From Brachycybe producta (taxonomy: Eukaryota > Arthropoda > Diplopoda > Playtdesmida > Andrognathidae): a stretch of 64,000 nucleotides of DNA. Location: assembly GCA_036925085.1 (NCBI GenBank), contig JAUPFP010000085.1:515655-579654 (forward strand). The letters are read 5' to 3'. The translations under genes were made by a program, and so were the position numbers. Positions 37,653 through 51,466 of this stretch are shown here, one piece after another. Each line of letters starts with the position of its first letter. The first letter of the stretch is position 1. The notes under the pieces are model-generated. The model had not been told where the DNA came from. It was given only the letters and a program-made list of their open reading frames with translations, and searched no databases.

Positions 37653-38720
37653 TTGTTTACGGTTTTCATAGTCATCTGAAGTCTGTTGGGCCCTCCTGAG
37701 TTCATTTCAGTGCTTTTCAAGGCATCTAGAAGACTTTCAGTTTTGGCCGTTTTTTGAAAAATTTCCAAGAGTAGACTCTTGGAAGAATTTCATTTTTTGA
37801 CAATTTTTACTTTTTTAAATTTATGGGTTTTCATGGTCTTCTGAAATTTGTTGGGCCCTCCTGAGTTCATTTCGGTGCTTTTCAGGGCATCTGGAAGACT
37901 CATTTCTTGTCATTTTTTGAAAATATTCATGGATTATTCTCTGGACCTCTTGGAATATTTATATAACTTCAAAAATTCATTGTAAGTGAACCAGACGAGC
38001 GGGAATGGAAATGTTGGATGCATCACATTGCAAGAGCAGCCTGGAATTCAGGGATGTCTTCATTTCCTGTGTGCAATGCACGCTTCAAACGTTACACCAG
38101 TTCAAAGTGGGCATCATTGAAGTGTCTATGCTTGCTCATGAACCTGTAACTTTGAAAATTCATTGCAAGTGAACCAGATGAGCGGGAATGGAAATGTTTG
38201 ATTTGATGCATTCCCAGAAAAATCTGGAATGCAGAGATGTCTTCATTTCCAGTGTGCAATGCACGCTTCAAAAGTTACACCAGTTCAATTTGGGCGTCAT
38301 TGAAGTGTCTATGCTTGCTCATGGATCTGTAACTTTTCGAAAATTCATTGCAAGTGAACCAGACGAGCGGGAATGGAAATGTTGGATGCATCACATTGCA
38401 AGAGCAGCCTGGAATTCAGGGATGTCTTCATTTCCTATGTGCAATGCACGCTTCAAAAGTTACACCAGTTCAAAGTGGGCGTCATTGAAGTGTCTATGCT
38501 TGCTCATGAACCTGTAACTTTGAAAATTCATTGCAAGTGAACCAGATGAGCGGGAATGGAAATTTTGGATTTGATGCATTCCCAGAAAAATCTGGAATGC
38601 AGAGATGTCTTCATTTCCAGTGTGCAATGCACGTTTCAAAAGTTACACCAGTTCAAAGTGGGCGTCATTGAAGTGTCTATGCTTGCTCATGGATCTGTAA
38701 CTTCGAAAATTCATTGCAAG
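37653..38720. repeat. S1-S2 + ABAB (1068 bp), haplotype d
   Basis: S pair ends at 37,987. Same ABAB order and length as the unit at 17.4 kb, but with d-type S and no 7-bp duplication. Confidence 0.9.
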
Positions 38721-39795
38721 TTGTTTACGGTTTTCATAGTCATCTGAAGTCTGTTGGGCCCTCCTGAGTTCATTTCAGTGCTTTTCAAGGCATCTAGAAG
38801 ACTTTCAGTTTTGGCCGTTTTTTGAAAAATTTCCAAGAGTAGACTCTTGGAAGAATTTCATTTTTTGACAATTTTTACTTTTTTAAATTTATGGGTTTTC
38901 ATGGTCTTCTGAAATTTGTTGGGCCCTCCTGAGTTCATTTCGGTGCTTTTCAGGGCATCTGGAAGACTCATTTCTTGTCATTTTTTGAAAATATTCATGG
39001 ATTATTCTCTGGACCTCTTGGAATATTTATATAACTTCAAAAATTCATTGTAAGTGAACCAGACGAGCGGGAATGGAAATGTTGGATGCATCACATTGCA
39101 AGAGCAGCCTGGAATTCAGGGATGTCTTCATTTCCTGTGTGCAATGCACGCTTCAAACGTTACACCAGTTCAAAGTGGGCATCATTGAAGTGTCTATGCT
39201 TGCTCATGAACCTGTAACTTTGAAAATTCATTGCAAGTGAACCAGATGAGCGGGAATGGAAATGTTTGATTTGATGCATTCCCAGAAAAATCTGGAATGC
39301 AGAGATGTCTTCATTTCCAGTGTGCAATGCACGCTTCAAAAGTTACACCAGTTCAATTTTCAATTTGGGCGTCATTGAAGTGTCTATGCTTGCTCATGGA
39401 TCTGTAACTTTTCGAAAATTCATTGCAAGTGAACCAGACGAGCGGGAATGGAAATGTTGGATGCATCACATTGCAAGAGCAGCCTGGAATTCAGGGATGT
39501 CTTCATTTCCTATGTGCAATGCATGCTTCAAAAGTTACACCAGTTCAAAGTGGGCGTCATTGAAGTGTCTATGCTTGCTCATGGATCTGTAACTTCGAAA
39601 ATTCATAGCAAGTGAACCAGATGAGCGGGAATGGAAATTTTGGATTTGATGCATTCCCAGAAAAATCTGGAATGCAGAGATGTCTTCATTTCCAGTGTGC
39701 AATGCACGTTTCAAAAGTTACACCAGTTCAAAGTGGGCGTCATTGAAGTGTCTATGCTTGCTCATGGATCTGTAACTTCGAAAATTCATTGCAAG
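38721..39795. repeat. 1075-bp unit: S1-S2 + A, B+7, A, B, haplotype d
   Basis: S pair ends at 39,055. Like the preceding ABAB unit plus the 7-bp duplication. Its first part matches 36.4 kb at offset 2326 and 39.8 kb at offset 1075. Confidence 0.9.
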
Positions 39796-42157
39796 TTGTT
39801 TACGGTTTTCATAGTCATCTGAAGTCTGTTGGGCCCTCCTGAGTTCATTTCAGTGCTTTTCAAGGCATCTAGAAGACTTTCAGTTTTGGCCGTTTTTTGA
39901 AAAATTTCCAAGAGTAGACTCTTGGAAGAATTTCATTTTTTGACAATTTTTACTTTTTTAAATTTATGGGTTTTCATGGTCTTCTGAAATTTGTTGGGCC
40001 CTCCTGAGTTCATTTCGGTGCTTTTCAGGGCATCTGGAAGACTCATTTCTTGTCATTTTTTGAAAATATTCATGGATTATTCTCTGGACCTCTTGGAATA
40101 TTTATATAACTTCAAAAATTCATTGTAAGTGAACCAGACGAGCGGGAATGGAAATGTTGGATGCATCACATTGCAAGAGCAGCCTGGAATTCAGGGATGT
40201 CTTCATTTCCTGTGTGCAATGCACGCTTCAAACGTTACACCAGTTCAAAGTGGGCATCATTGAAGTGTCTATGCTTGCTCATGAACCTGTAACTTTGAAA
40301 ATTCATTGCAAGTGAACCAGATGAGCGGGAATGGAAATGTTTGATTTGATGCATTCCCAGAAAAATCTGGAATGCAGAGATGTCTTCATTTCCAGTGTGC
40401 AATGCACGCTTCAAAAGTTACACCAGTTCAATTTTCAATTTGGGCGTCATTGAAGTGTCTATGCTTGCTCATGGATCTGTAACTTTTCGAAAATTCATTG
40501 CAAGTGAACCAGACGAGCGGGAATGGAAATGTAGGATGCATCACATTGCAAGAGCAGCCTGGAATTCAGGGATATCTTCATTTCCTGTGTGCAATGCATG
40601 CTTCAAAAGTTACACCAGTTCAAAGTGGGCGTCATTGAAGTGTCTATGCTTGCTCATGAACCTGTAACTTTGAAAATTCATTGCAAGTGAACCAGATGAG
40701 CGGGAATGGAAATTTTGGATTTGATGCATTCCCAGAAAAATCTGGAATGCAGAGATGTCTTCATTTCCAGTGTGCAATGCACGTTTCAAAAGTTACACCA
40801 GTTCAATTTGGGCGTCATTGAAGTGTCTATGCTTGCTCATGGATCTGTAACTTTTCGAAAATTCATTGCAAGTGAACCAGACGAGCGGGAATGGAAATGT
40901 CGGATGCATCACATTGCAAGAGCAGCCTGGAATTCAGGGATGTCTTCATTTCCTGTGTGCAATGCACGCTTCAAACGTTACACCAGTTCAAAGTGGGCAT
41001 CATTGAAGTGTCTATGCTTGCTCATGAACCTGTAACTTTGAAAATTCATTGCAAGTGAACCAGATGAGCGGCAATGGAAATGTTTGATTTGATGCATTCC
41101 CAGAAAAATCTGGAATGCAGAGATGTCTTCATTTCCAGTGTGCAATGCACGCTTCAAAAGTTACACCAGTTCAATTTGGGCGTCATTGAAGTGTCTATGC
41201 TTGCTCATGGATCTGTAACTTTTCGAAAATTCATTGCAAGTGAACCAGACGAGCGGGAATGGAAATGTAGGATGCATCACATTGCAAGAGCAGCCTGGAA
41301 TTCAGGGATATCTTCATTTCCTGTGTGCAATGCATGCTTCAAAAGTTACACCAGTTCAAAGTGGGCGTCATTGAAGTGTCTATGCTTGCTCATGAACCTG
41401 TAACTTTGAAAATTCATTGCAAGTGAACCAGATGAGCGGGAATGGAAATTTTGGATTTGATGCATTCCCAGAAAAATCTGGAATGCAGAGATGTCTTCAT
41501 TTCCAGTGTGCAATGCACGCTTCAAAAGTTACACCAGTTCAATTTGGGCGTCATTGAAGTGTCTATGCTTGCTCATGGATCTGTAACTTTTCGAATATTC
41601 ATTGCAAGTGAACCAGACGAGCGGGAATGGAAATGTTGGATGCATCACATTGCAAGAGCAGCCTGGAATTCAGGGATGTCTTCATTTCCTATGTGCAATG
41701 CACGCTTCAAAAGTTACACCAGTTCAAAGTGGGCGTCATTGAAGTGTCTATGCTTGCTCATGAACCTGTAACTTTGAAAATTCATTGCAAGTGAACCAGA
41801 TGAGCGGGAATGGAAATGTTGGATGCATCACATTGCAAGAGCAGCCTGGAATTCAGGGATGTCTTCATTTCCTGTGTGCAATGCATGCTTCAAAAGTTAC
41901 ACCAGTTCAAAGTGGGCGTCATTGAAGTGTCTATGCTTGCTCATGGATCTGTAACTTCGAAAATTCATAGCAAGTGAACCAGATGAGCGGGAATGGAAAT
42001 TTTGGATTTGATGCATTCCCAGAAAAATCTGGAATGCAGAGATGTCTTCATTTCCAGTGTGCAATGCACGTTTCAAAAGTTACACCAGTTCACAGTGGGC
42101 GTCATTGAAGTGTCTATGCTTGCTCATGGATCTGTAACTTCGAAAATTCATTGCAAG
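39796..42157. repeat. S1-S2 + 11 monomers, haplotype d
   Basis: S pair ends at 40,130. Order A, B+7, A, B, A, B, A, B, A, A, B. It carries private changes GAAATGTCGG (40,901) and GAGCGGCAATGG (41,072), both repeated exactly 2197 bp later. Confidence 0.9.
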
Positions 42158-44171
42158 TTGTTTACGGTTTTCATAGTCATCTGAAGTCTGTTGGGCCCTC
42201 CTGAGTTCATTTCGGTGCTTTTCAGGGCATCTGGAAGACTCATTTCTTGTCATTTTTTGAAAATATTCATGGATTATTCTCTGGACCTCTTGGAATATTT
42301 ATATAACTTCAAAAATTCATTGTAAGTGAACCAGACGAGCGGGAATGGAAATGTTGGATGCATCACATTGCAAGAGCAGCCTGGAATTCAGGGATGTCTT
42401 CATTTCCTGTGTGCAATGCACGCTTCAAACGTTACACCAGTTCAAAGTGGGCATCATTGAAGTGTCTATGCTTGCTCATGAACCTGTAACTTTGAAAATT
42501 CATTGCAAGTGAACCAGATGAGCGGGAATGGAAATGTTTGATTTGATGCATTCCCAGAAAAATCTGGAATGCAGAGATGTCTTCATTTCCAGTGTGCAAT
42601 GCACGCTTCAAAAGTTACACCAGTTCAATTTTCAATTTGGGCGTCATTGAAGTGTCTATGCTTGCTCATGGATCTGTAACTTTTCGAAAATTCATTGCAA
42701 GTGAACCAGACGAGCGGGAATGGAAATGTAGGATGCATCACATTGCAAGAGCAGCCTGGAATTCAGGGATATCTTCATTTCCTGTGTGCAATGCATGCTT
42801 CAAAAGTTACACCAGTTCAAATTGGGCATCATTGAAGTGTCTATGCTTGCTCATGAACTTGTAACTTTGAAAATTCATTGCAAGTGAACCAGATGAGCGG
42901 GAATGGAAATGTTTGATTTGATGCATTCCCAGAAAAATCTGGAATGCAGAGATGTCTTCATTTCCAGTGTGCAATGCACGCTTCAAAAGTTACACCAGTT
43001 CAATTTGTTCGTCATTGAAGTGTCTATGCTTGCTCATGGATCTGTAACTTTTCGAAAATTCATTGCAAGTGAACCAGACGAGCGGGAATGGAAATGTCGG
43101 ATGCATCACATTGCAAGAGCAGCCTGGAATTCAGGGATGTCTTCATTTCCTGTGTGCAATGCACGCTTCAAACGTTACACCAGTTCAAAGTGGGCATCAT
43201 TGAAGTGTCTATGCTTGCTCATGAACCTGTAACTTTGAAAATTCATTGCAAGTGAACCAGATGAGCGGCAATGGAAATGTTTGATTTGATGCATTCCCAG
43301 AAAAATCTGGAATGCAGAGATGTCTTCATTTCCAGTGTGCAATGCACGCTTCAAAAGTTACACCAGTTCAATTTGGGCGTCATTGAAGTGTCTATGCTTG
43401 CTCATGGATCTGTAACTTCGAAAATTCATAGCAAGTGAACCAGATGAGCGGGAATGGAAATTTTGGATTTGATGCATTCCCAGAAAAATCTGGAATGCAG
43501 AGATGTCTTCATTTCCAGTGTGCAATGCACGCTTCAAAAGTTACACCAGTTCAATTTGGGCGTCATTGAAGTGTCTATGCTTGCTCATGGATCTGTAACT
43601 TTTCGAAAATTCATTGCAAGTGAACCAGACGAGCGGGAATGGAAATGTTGGATGCATCACATTGCAAGAGCAGCCTGGAATTCAGGGATGTCTTCATTTC
43701 CTATGTGCAATGCACGCTTCAAAAGTTACACCAGTTCAAAGTGGGCGTCATTGAAGTGTCTATGCTTGCTCATGGATCTGTAACTTCGAAAATTCATAGC
43801 AAGTGAACCAGATGAGCGGGAATGGAAATTTTGGATTTGATGCATTCCCAGAAAAATCTGGAATGCAGAGATGTCTTCATTTCCAGTGTGCAATGCACGC
43901 TTCAAAAGTTACACCAGTTCAATTTGGGCGTCATTGAAGTGTCTATGCTTGCTCATGGATCTGTAACTTTTCGAATATTCATTGCAAGTGAACCAGACGA
44001 GCGGGAATGGAAATGTTGGATGCATCACATTGCAAGAGCAGCCTGGAATTCAGGGATGTCTTCATTTCCTATGTGCAATGCACGCTTCAAAAGTTACACC
44101 AGTTCAAAGTGGGCGTCATTGAAGTGTCTATGCTTGCTCATGGATCTGTAACTTCGAAAATTCATTGCAAG
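42158..44171. repeat. Single-S block + 10 monomers, haplotype d
   Basis: S ends at 42,327, the only single S of type d. Order A, B+7, A, B, A, B, B, A, B, A. Duplicates 40.1-41.2 kb (TCGG at 43,098; GGCAATGG at 43,269). A B monomer has TTTGTTCGTC (43,008), a marker shared with the next HOR domain. Confidence 0.9.
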
Positions 44172-45607
44172 TTGTTTACGGTTTTCATAGTCATCTGAAG
44201 TCTGTTGGGCCCTCCTGAGTTCATTTCAGTGCTTTTCAAGGCATCTAGAAGACTTTCAGTTTTGGCCGTTTTCTGAAAAATTTCCAAGAGTAGACTCTTG
44301 GAAGAATTTCATTTTTTGACAATTTTTACTTTTTTAAATTTATGGGTTTTCATGGTCTTCTGAAATTTGTTGGGCCCTCCTGAGTTCATTTCGGTGCTTT
44401 TCAGGGCATCTGGAAGACTCTTTTCTTGTCATTTTTTGAAAATATTCATGGATTATTCTCTGGACCTCTTGGAATATTTATATAACTTCAAAAATTAATT
44501 GTAAATGAACCAGACGAGCGGGAATGGAAATGTAGGATGCATCACATTGCAAGAGCAGCCTGGAATTCAGGGATGTCTTCATTTCCTGTGTGCAATGCAT
44601 GCTTCAAAAGTTACACCAGTTCAAATTGGGCATCATTGAAGTGTCTATGCTTGCTCATGAACTTGTAACTTTGAAAATTCATTGCAAGTGAACCAGATGA
44701 GCGGGAATGGAAATGTTTGATTTGATGCATTCCCAGAAAAATCTGGAATGCAGAGATGTCTTCATTTCCAGTGTGCAATGCACGCTTCAAAAGTTACACC
44801 AGTTCAATTTGTTCGTCATTGAAGTGTCTATGCTTGCTCATGGATCTGTAACTTTTCGAAAATTCATTGCAAGTGAACCAGACGAGCGGGAATGGAAATG
44901 TTGGATGCATCACATTGCAAGAGCAGCCTGGAATTCAGGGATGTCTTCATTTCCTATGTGCAATGCACGCTTCAAAAGTTACACCAGTTCAAAGTGGGCG
45001 TCATTGAAGTGTCTATGCTTGCTCATGGATCTGTAACTTCGAAAATTCATAGCAAGTGAACCAGATGAGCGGGAATGGAAATTTTGGATTTGATGCATTC
45101 CCAGAAAAATCTGGAATGCAGAGATGTCTTCATTTCCAGTGTGCAATGCACGCTTCAAAAGTTACACCAGTTCAATTTGGGCGTCATTGAAGTGTCTATG
45201 CTTGCTCATGGATCTGTAACTTTTCGAAAATTCATTGCAAGTGAACCAGACGAGCGGGAATGGAAATGTTGGATGCATCACATTGCAAGAGCAGCCTGGA
45301 ATTCAGAGATGTCTTCATTTCCTATGTGCAATGCACGCTTCAAAAGTTACACCAGTTCAAAGTGGGCGTCATTGAAGTGTCTATGCTTGCTCATGGATCT
45401 GTAACTTCGAAAATTCATAGCAAGTGAACCAGATGAGCGGGAATGGAAATTTTGGATTTGATGCATTCCCAGAAAAATCTGGAATGCAGAGATGTCTTCA
45501 TTTCCAGTGTGCAATGCACGCTTCAAAAGTTACACCAGTTCAAAGTGGGCGTCATTGAAGTGTCTATGCTTGCTCATGGATCTGTAACTTCGAAAATTCA
45601 TTGCAAG
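44172..45607. repeat. 1953-bp HOR copy 1, part 1: S1-S2 + ABABAB
   Basis: S pair ends at 44,506, return of haplotype a. The first B has TTTGTTCGTC (TT at 44,812). The third A has GGAATTCAGAGATG. The last B has an A-type tail. Confidence 0.92.
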
Positions 45608-46124
45608 TTGTTTACGGTTTTCATAGTCATCTGAAGTCTGTTGGGCCCTCCTGAGTTCATTTCAGTGCTTTTCAAGGCATCTAGAAGACTTTCAGTTTTG
45701 GCCGTTTTCTGAAAAATTTCCAAGAGTAGACTCTTGGAAGAATTTCATTTTTTGACAATTTTTACTTTTTTAAATTTATGGGTTTTCATGGTCTTCTGAA
45801 ATTTGTTGGGCCCTCCTGAGTTCATTTCGGTGCTTTTCAGGGCATCTGGAAGACTCTTTTCTTGTCATTTTTTGAAAATATTCATGGATTATTCTCTGGA
45901 CCTCTTGGAATATTTATATAACTTCAAAAATTAATTGTAAATGAACCAGACGAGCGGGAATGGAAATGTAGGATGCATCACATTGCAAGAGCAGCCTGGA
46001 ATTCAGGGATGTCTTCATTTCCTGTGTGCAATGCACGCTTCAAAAGTTACACCAGTTCAAAGTGGGCGTCATTGAAGTGTCTATGCTTGCTCATGGATCT
46101 GTAACTTCGAAAATTCATTGCAAG
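45608..46124. repeat. 1953-bp HOR copy 1, part 2: S1-S2 + one A (517 bp)
   Basis: S pair ends at 45,942, haplotype a (GGAAGACTC). One A monomer with CACGCTTC. Confidence 0.92.
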
Positions 46125-47560
46125 TTGTTTACGGTTTTCATAGTCATCTGAAGTCTGTTGGGCCCTCCTGAGTTCATTTCAGTGCTTTTCAAGGCATCTA
46201 GAAGACTTTCAGTTTTGGCCGTTTTCTGAAAAATTTCCAAGAGTAGACTCTTGGAAGAATTTCATTTTTTGACAATTTTTACTTTTTTAAATTTATGGGT
46301 TTTCATGGTCTTCTGAAATTTGTTGGGCCCTCCTGAGTTCATTTCGGTGCTTTTCAGGGCATCTGGAATACTCTTTTCTTGTCATTTTTTGAAAATATTC
46401 ATGGATTATTCTCTGGACCTCTTGGAATATTTATATAACTTCAAAAATTAATTGTAAATGAACCAGACGAGCGGGAATGGAAATGTAGGATGCATCACAT
46501 TGCAAGAGCAGCCTGGAATTCAGGGATGTCTTCATTTCCTGTGTGCAATGCATGCTTCAAAAGTTACACCAGTTCAAATTGGGCATCATTGAAGTGTCTA
46601 TGCTTGCTCATGAACTTGTAACTTTGAAAATTCATTGCAAGTGAACCAGATGAGCGGGAATGGAAATGTTTGATTTGATGCATTCCCAGAAAAATCTGGA
46701 ATGCAGAGATGTCTTCATTTCCAGTGTGCAATGCACGCTTCAAAAGTTACACCAGTTCAATTTGGGCGTCATTGAAGTGTCTATGCTTGCTCATGGATCT
46801 GTAACTTTTCGAAAATTCATTGCAAGTGAACCAGACGAGCGGGAATGGAAATGTTGGATGCATCACATTGCAAGAGCAGCCTGGAATTCAGGGATGTCTT
46901 CATTTCCTATGTGCAATGCACGCTTCAAAAGTTACACCAGTTCAAAGTGGGCGTCATTGAAGTGTCTATGCTTGCTCATGGATCTGTAACTTCGAAAATT
47001 CATAGCAAGTGAACCAGATGAGCGGGAATGGAAATTTTGGATTTGATGCATTCCCAGAAAAATCTGGAATGCAGAGATGTCTTCATTTCCAGTGTGCAAT
47101 GCACGCTTCAAAAGTTACACCAGTTCAATTTGGGCGTCATTGAAGTGTCTATGCTTGCTCATGGATCTGTAACTTTTCGAAAATTCATTGCAAGTGAACC
47201 AGACGAGCGGGAATGGAAATGTTGGATGCATCACATTGCAAGAGCAGCCTGGAATTCAGAGATGTCTTCATTTCCTATGTGCAATGCACGCTTCAAAAGT
47301 TACACCAGTTCAAAGTGGGCGTCATTGAAGTGTCTATGCTTGCTCATGGATCTGTAACTTCGAAAATTCATAGCAAGTGAACCAGATGAGCGGGAATGGA
47401 AATTTTGGATTTGATGCATTCCCAGAAAAATCTGGAATGCAGAGATGTCTTCATTTCCAGTGTGCAATGCACGCTTCAAAAGTTACACCAGTTCAAAGTG
47501 GGCGTCATTGAAGTGTCTATGCTTGCTCATGGATCTGTAACTTCGAAAATTCATTGCAAG
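46125..47560. repeat. 1953-bp HOR copy 2, part 1: S1-S2 + ABABAB
   Basis: S pair ends at 46,459. S2 has GGAATACTC, a change found only in S blocks that follow a one-monomer unit of this HOR. First B has TTTGGGCGTC, unlike copies 1 and 3. Confidence 0.92.
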
Positions 47561-48077
47561 TTGTTTACGGTTTTCATAGTCATCTGAAGTCTGTTGGGCC
47601 CTCCTGAGTTCATTTCAGTGCTTTTCAAGGCATCTAGAAGACTTTCAGTTTTGGCCGTTTTCTGAAAAATTTCCAAGAGTAGACTCTTGGAAGAATTTCA
47701 TTTTTTGACAATTTTTACTTTTTTAAATTTATGGGTTTTCATGGTCTTCTGAAATTTGTTGGGCCCTCCTGAGTTCATTTCGGTGCTTTTCAGGGCATCT
47801 GGAAGACTCTTTTCTTGTCATTTTTTGAAAATATTCATGGATTATTCTCTGGACCTCTTGGAATATTTATATAACTTCAAAAATTAATTGTAAATGAACC
47901 AGACGAGCGGGAATGGAAATGTAGGATGCATCACATTGCAAGAGCAGCCTGGAATTCAGGGATGTCTTCATTTCCTGTGTGCAATGCACGCTTCAAAAGT
48001 TACACCAGTTCAAAGTGGGCGTCATTGAAGTGTCTATGCTTGCTCATGGATCTGTAACTTCGAAAATTCATTGCAAG
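47561..48077. repeat. 1953-bp HOR copy 2, part 2: 517-bp unit
   Basis: S pair ends at 47,895, with GGAAGACTC; one A, as in copy 1. Confidence 0.92.
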
Positions 48078-49513
48078 TTGTTTACGGTTTTCATAGTCAT
48101 CTGAAGTCTGTTGGGCCCTCCTGAGTTCATTTCAGTGCTTTTCAAGGCATCTAGAAGACTTTCAGTTTTGGCCGTTTTCTGAAAAATTTCCAAGAGTAGA
48201 CTCTTGGAAGAATTTCATTTTTTGACAATTTTTACTTTTTTAAATTTATGGGTTTTCATGGTCTTCTGAAATTTGTTGGGCCCTCCTGAGTTCATTTCGG
48301 TGCTTTTCAGGGCATCTGGAATACTCTTTTCTTGTCATTTTTTGAAAATATTCATGGATTATTCTCTGGACCTCTTGGAATATTTATATAACTTCAAAAA
48401 TTAATTGTAAATGAACCAGACGAGCGGGAATGGAAATGTAGGATGCATCACATTGCAAGAGCAGCCTGGAATTCAGGGATGTCTTCATTTCCTGTGTGCA
48501 ATGCATGCTTCAAAAGTTACACCAGTTCAAATTGGGCATCATTGAAGTGTCTATGCTTGCTCATGAACTTGTAACTTTGAAAATTCATTGCAAGTGAACC
48601 AGATGAGCGGGAATGGAAATGTTTGATTTGATGCATTCCCAGAAAAATCTGGAATGCAGAGATGTCTTCATTTCCAGTGTGCAATGCACGCTTCAAAAGT
48701 TACACCAGTTCAATTTGTTCGTCATTGAAGTGTCTATGCTTGCTCATGGATCTGTAACTTTTCGAAAATTCATTGCAAGTGAACCAGACGAGCGGGAATG
48801 GAAATGTTGGATGCATCACATTGCAAGAGCAGCCTGGAATTCAGGGATGTCTTCATTTCCTATGTGCAATGCACGCTTCAAAAGTTACACCAGTTCAAAG
48901 TGGGCGTCATTGAAGTGTCTATGCTTGCTCATGGATCTGTAACTTCGAAAATTCATAGCAAGTGAACCAGATGAGCGGGAATGGAAATTTTGGATTTGAT
49001 GCATTCCCAGAAAAATCTGGAATGCAGAGATGTCTTCATTTCCAGTGTGCAATGCACGCTTCAAAAGTTACACCAGTTCAATTTGGGCGTCATTGAAGTG
49101 TCTATGCTTGCTCATGGATCTGTAACTTTTCGAAAATTCATTGCAAGTGAACCAGACGAGCGGGAATGGAAATGTTGGATGCATCACATTGCAAGAGCAG
49201 CCTGGAATTCAGAGATGTCTTCATTTCCTATGTGCAATGCACGCTTCAAAAGTTACACCAGTTCAAAGTGGGCGTCATTGAAGTGTCTATGCTTGCTCAT
49301 GGATCTGTAACTTCGAAAATTCATAGCAAGTGAACCAGATGAGCGGGAATGGAAATTTTGGATTTGATGCATTCCCAGAAAAATCTGGAATGCAGAGATG
49401 TCTTCATTTCCAGTGTGCAATGCACGCTTCAAAAGTTACACCAGTTCAAAGTGGGCGTCATTGAAGTGTCTATGCTTGCTCATGGATCTGTAACTTCGAA
49501 AATTCATTGCAAG
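48078..49513. repeat. 1953-bp HOR copy 3, part 1: S1-S2 + ABABAB
   Basis: S pair ends at 48,412, GGAATACTC. The first B carries TTTGTTCGTC (48,718), exactly 3906 bp after the copy 1 site. Third A keeps CAGAGATG. Confidence 0.92.
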
Positions 49514-50030
49514 TTGTTTACGGTTTTCATAGTCATCTGAAGTCTGTTGGGCCCTCCTGAGTTCATTTCAGTGCTTTTCAAGGCATCTAGAAGACTTTCA
49601 GTTTTGGCCGTTTTCTGAAAAATTTCCAAGAGTAGACTCTTGGAAGAATTTCATTTTTTGACAATTTTTACTTTTTTAAATTTATGGGTTTTCATGGTCT
49701 TCTGAAATTTGTTGGGCCCTCCTGAGTTCATTTCGGTGCTTTTCAGGGCATCTGGAAGACTCTTTTCTTGTCATTTTTTGAAAATATTCATGGATTATTC
49801 TCTGGACCTCTTGGAATATTTATATAACTTCAAAAATTAATTGTAAATGAACCAGACGAGCGGGAATGGAAATGTAGGATGCATCACATTGCAAGAGCAG
49901 CCTGGAATTCAGGGATGTCTTCATTTCCTGTGTGCAATGCACGCTTCAAAAGTTACACCAGTTCAAAGTGGGCGTCATTGAAGTGTCTATGCTTGCTCAT
50001 GGATCTGTAACTTCGAAAATTCATTGCAAG
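49514..50030. repeat. 1953-bp HOR copy 3, part 2: 517-bp unit
   Basis: S pair ends at 49,848, GGAAGACTC; one A. Confidence 0.92.
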
Positions 50031-51466
50031 TTGTTTACGGTTTTCATAGTCATCTGAAGTCTGTTGGGCCCTCCTGAGTTCATTTCAGTGCTTTTCAAGG
50101 CATCTAGAAGACTTTCAGTTTTGGCCGTTTTCTGAAAAATTTCCAAGAGTAGACTCTTGGAAGAATTTCATTTTTTGACAATTTTTACTTTTTTAAATTT
50201 ATGGGTTTTCATGGTCTTCTGAAATTTGTTGGGCCCTCCTGAGTTCATTTCGGTGCTTTTCAGGGCATCTGGAATACTCTTTTCTTGTCATTTTTTGAAA
50301 ATATTCATGGATTATTCTCTGGACCTCTTGGAATATTTATATAACTTCAAAAATTAATTGTAAATGAACCAGACGAGCGGGAATGGAAATGTAGGATGCA
50401 TCACATTGCAAGAGCAGCCTGGAATTCAGGGATGTCTTCATTTCCTGTGTGCAATGCATGCTTCAAAAGTTACACCAGTTCAAATTGGGCATCATTGAAG
50501 TGTCTATGCTTGCTCATGAACTTGTAACTTTGAAAATTCATTGCAAGTGAACCAGATGAGCGGGAATGGAAATGTTTGATTTGATGCATTCCCAGAAAAA
50601 TCTGGAATGCAGAGATGTCTTCATTTCCAGTGTGCAATGCACGCTTCAAAAGTTACACCAGTTCAATTTGGGCGTCATTGAAGTGTCTATGCTTGCTCAT
50701 GGATCTGTAACTTTTCGAAAATTCATTGCAAGTGAACCAGACGAGCGGGAATGGAAATGTTGGATGCATCACATTGCAAGAGCAGCCTGGAATTCAGGGA
50801 TGTCTTCATTTCCTATGTGCAATGCACGCTTCAAAAGTTACACCAGTTCAAAGTGGGCGTCATTGAAGTGTCTATGCTTGCTCATGGATCTGTAACTTCG
50901 AAAATTCATAGCAAGTGAACCAGATGAGCGGGAATGGAAATTTTGGATTTGATGCATTCCCAGAAAAATCTGGAATGCAGAGATGTCTTCATTTCCAGTG
51001 TGCAATGCACGCTTCAAAAGTTACACCAGTTCAATTTGGGCGTCATTGAAGTGTCTATGCTTGCTCATGGATCTGTAACTTTTCGAAAATTCATTGCAAG
51101 TGAACCAGACGAGCGGGAATGGAAATGTTGGATGCATCACATTGCAAGAGCAGCCTGGAATTCAGGGATGTCTTCATTTCCTATGTGCAATGCACGCTTC
51201 AAAAGTTACACCAGTTCAAAGTGGGCGTCATTGAAGTGTCTATGCTTGCTCATGGATCTGTAACTTCGAAAATTCATAGCAAGTGAACCAAATGAGCGGG
51301 AATGGAAATTTTGGATTTGATGCATTCCCAGATAAATCTGGAATGCAGAGATGTCTTCATTTCCAGTGTGCAATGCACGCTTCAAAAGTTACACCAGTTC
51401 AAAGTGGGCGTCATTGAAGTGTCTATGCTTGCTCATGGATCTGTAACTTCGAAAATTCATTGCAAG
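50031..51466. repeat. S1-S2 + ABABAB, start of 3389-bp duplication
   Basis: S pair ends at 50,365, GGAATACTC. The last B has GAACCAAATGAG (51,291) and CAGATAAATCTGG (51,333), both repeated 3389 bp later. Third A has CAGGGATG, not CAGAGATG. Confidence 0.92.
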
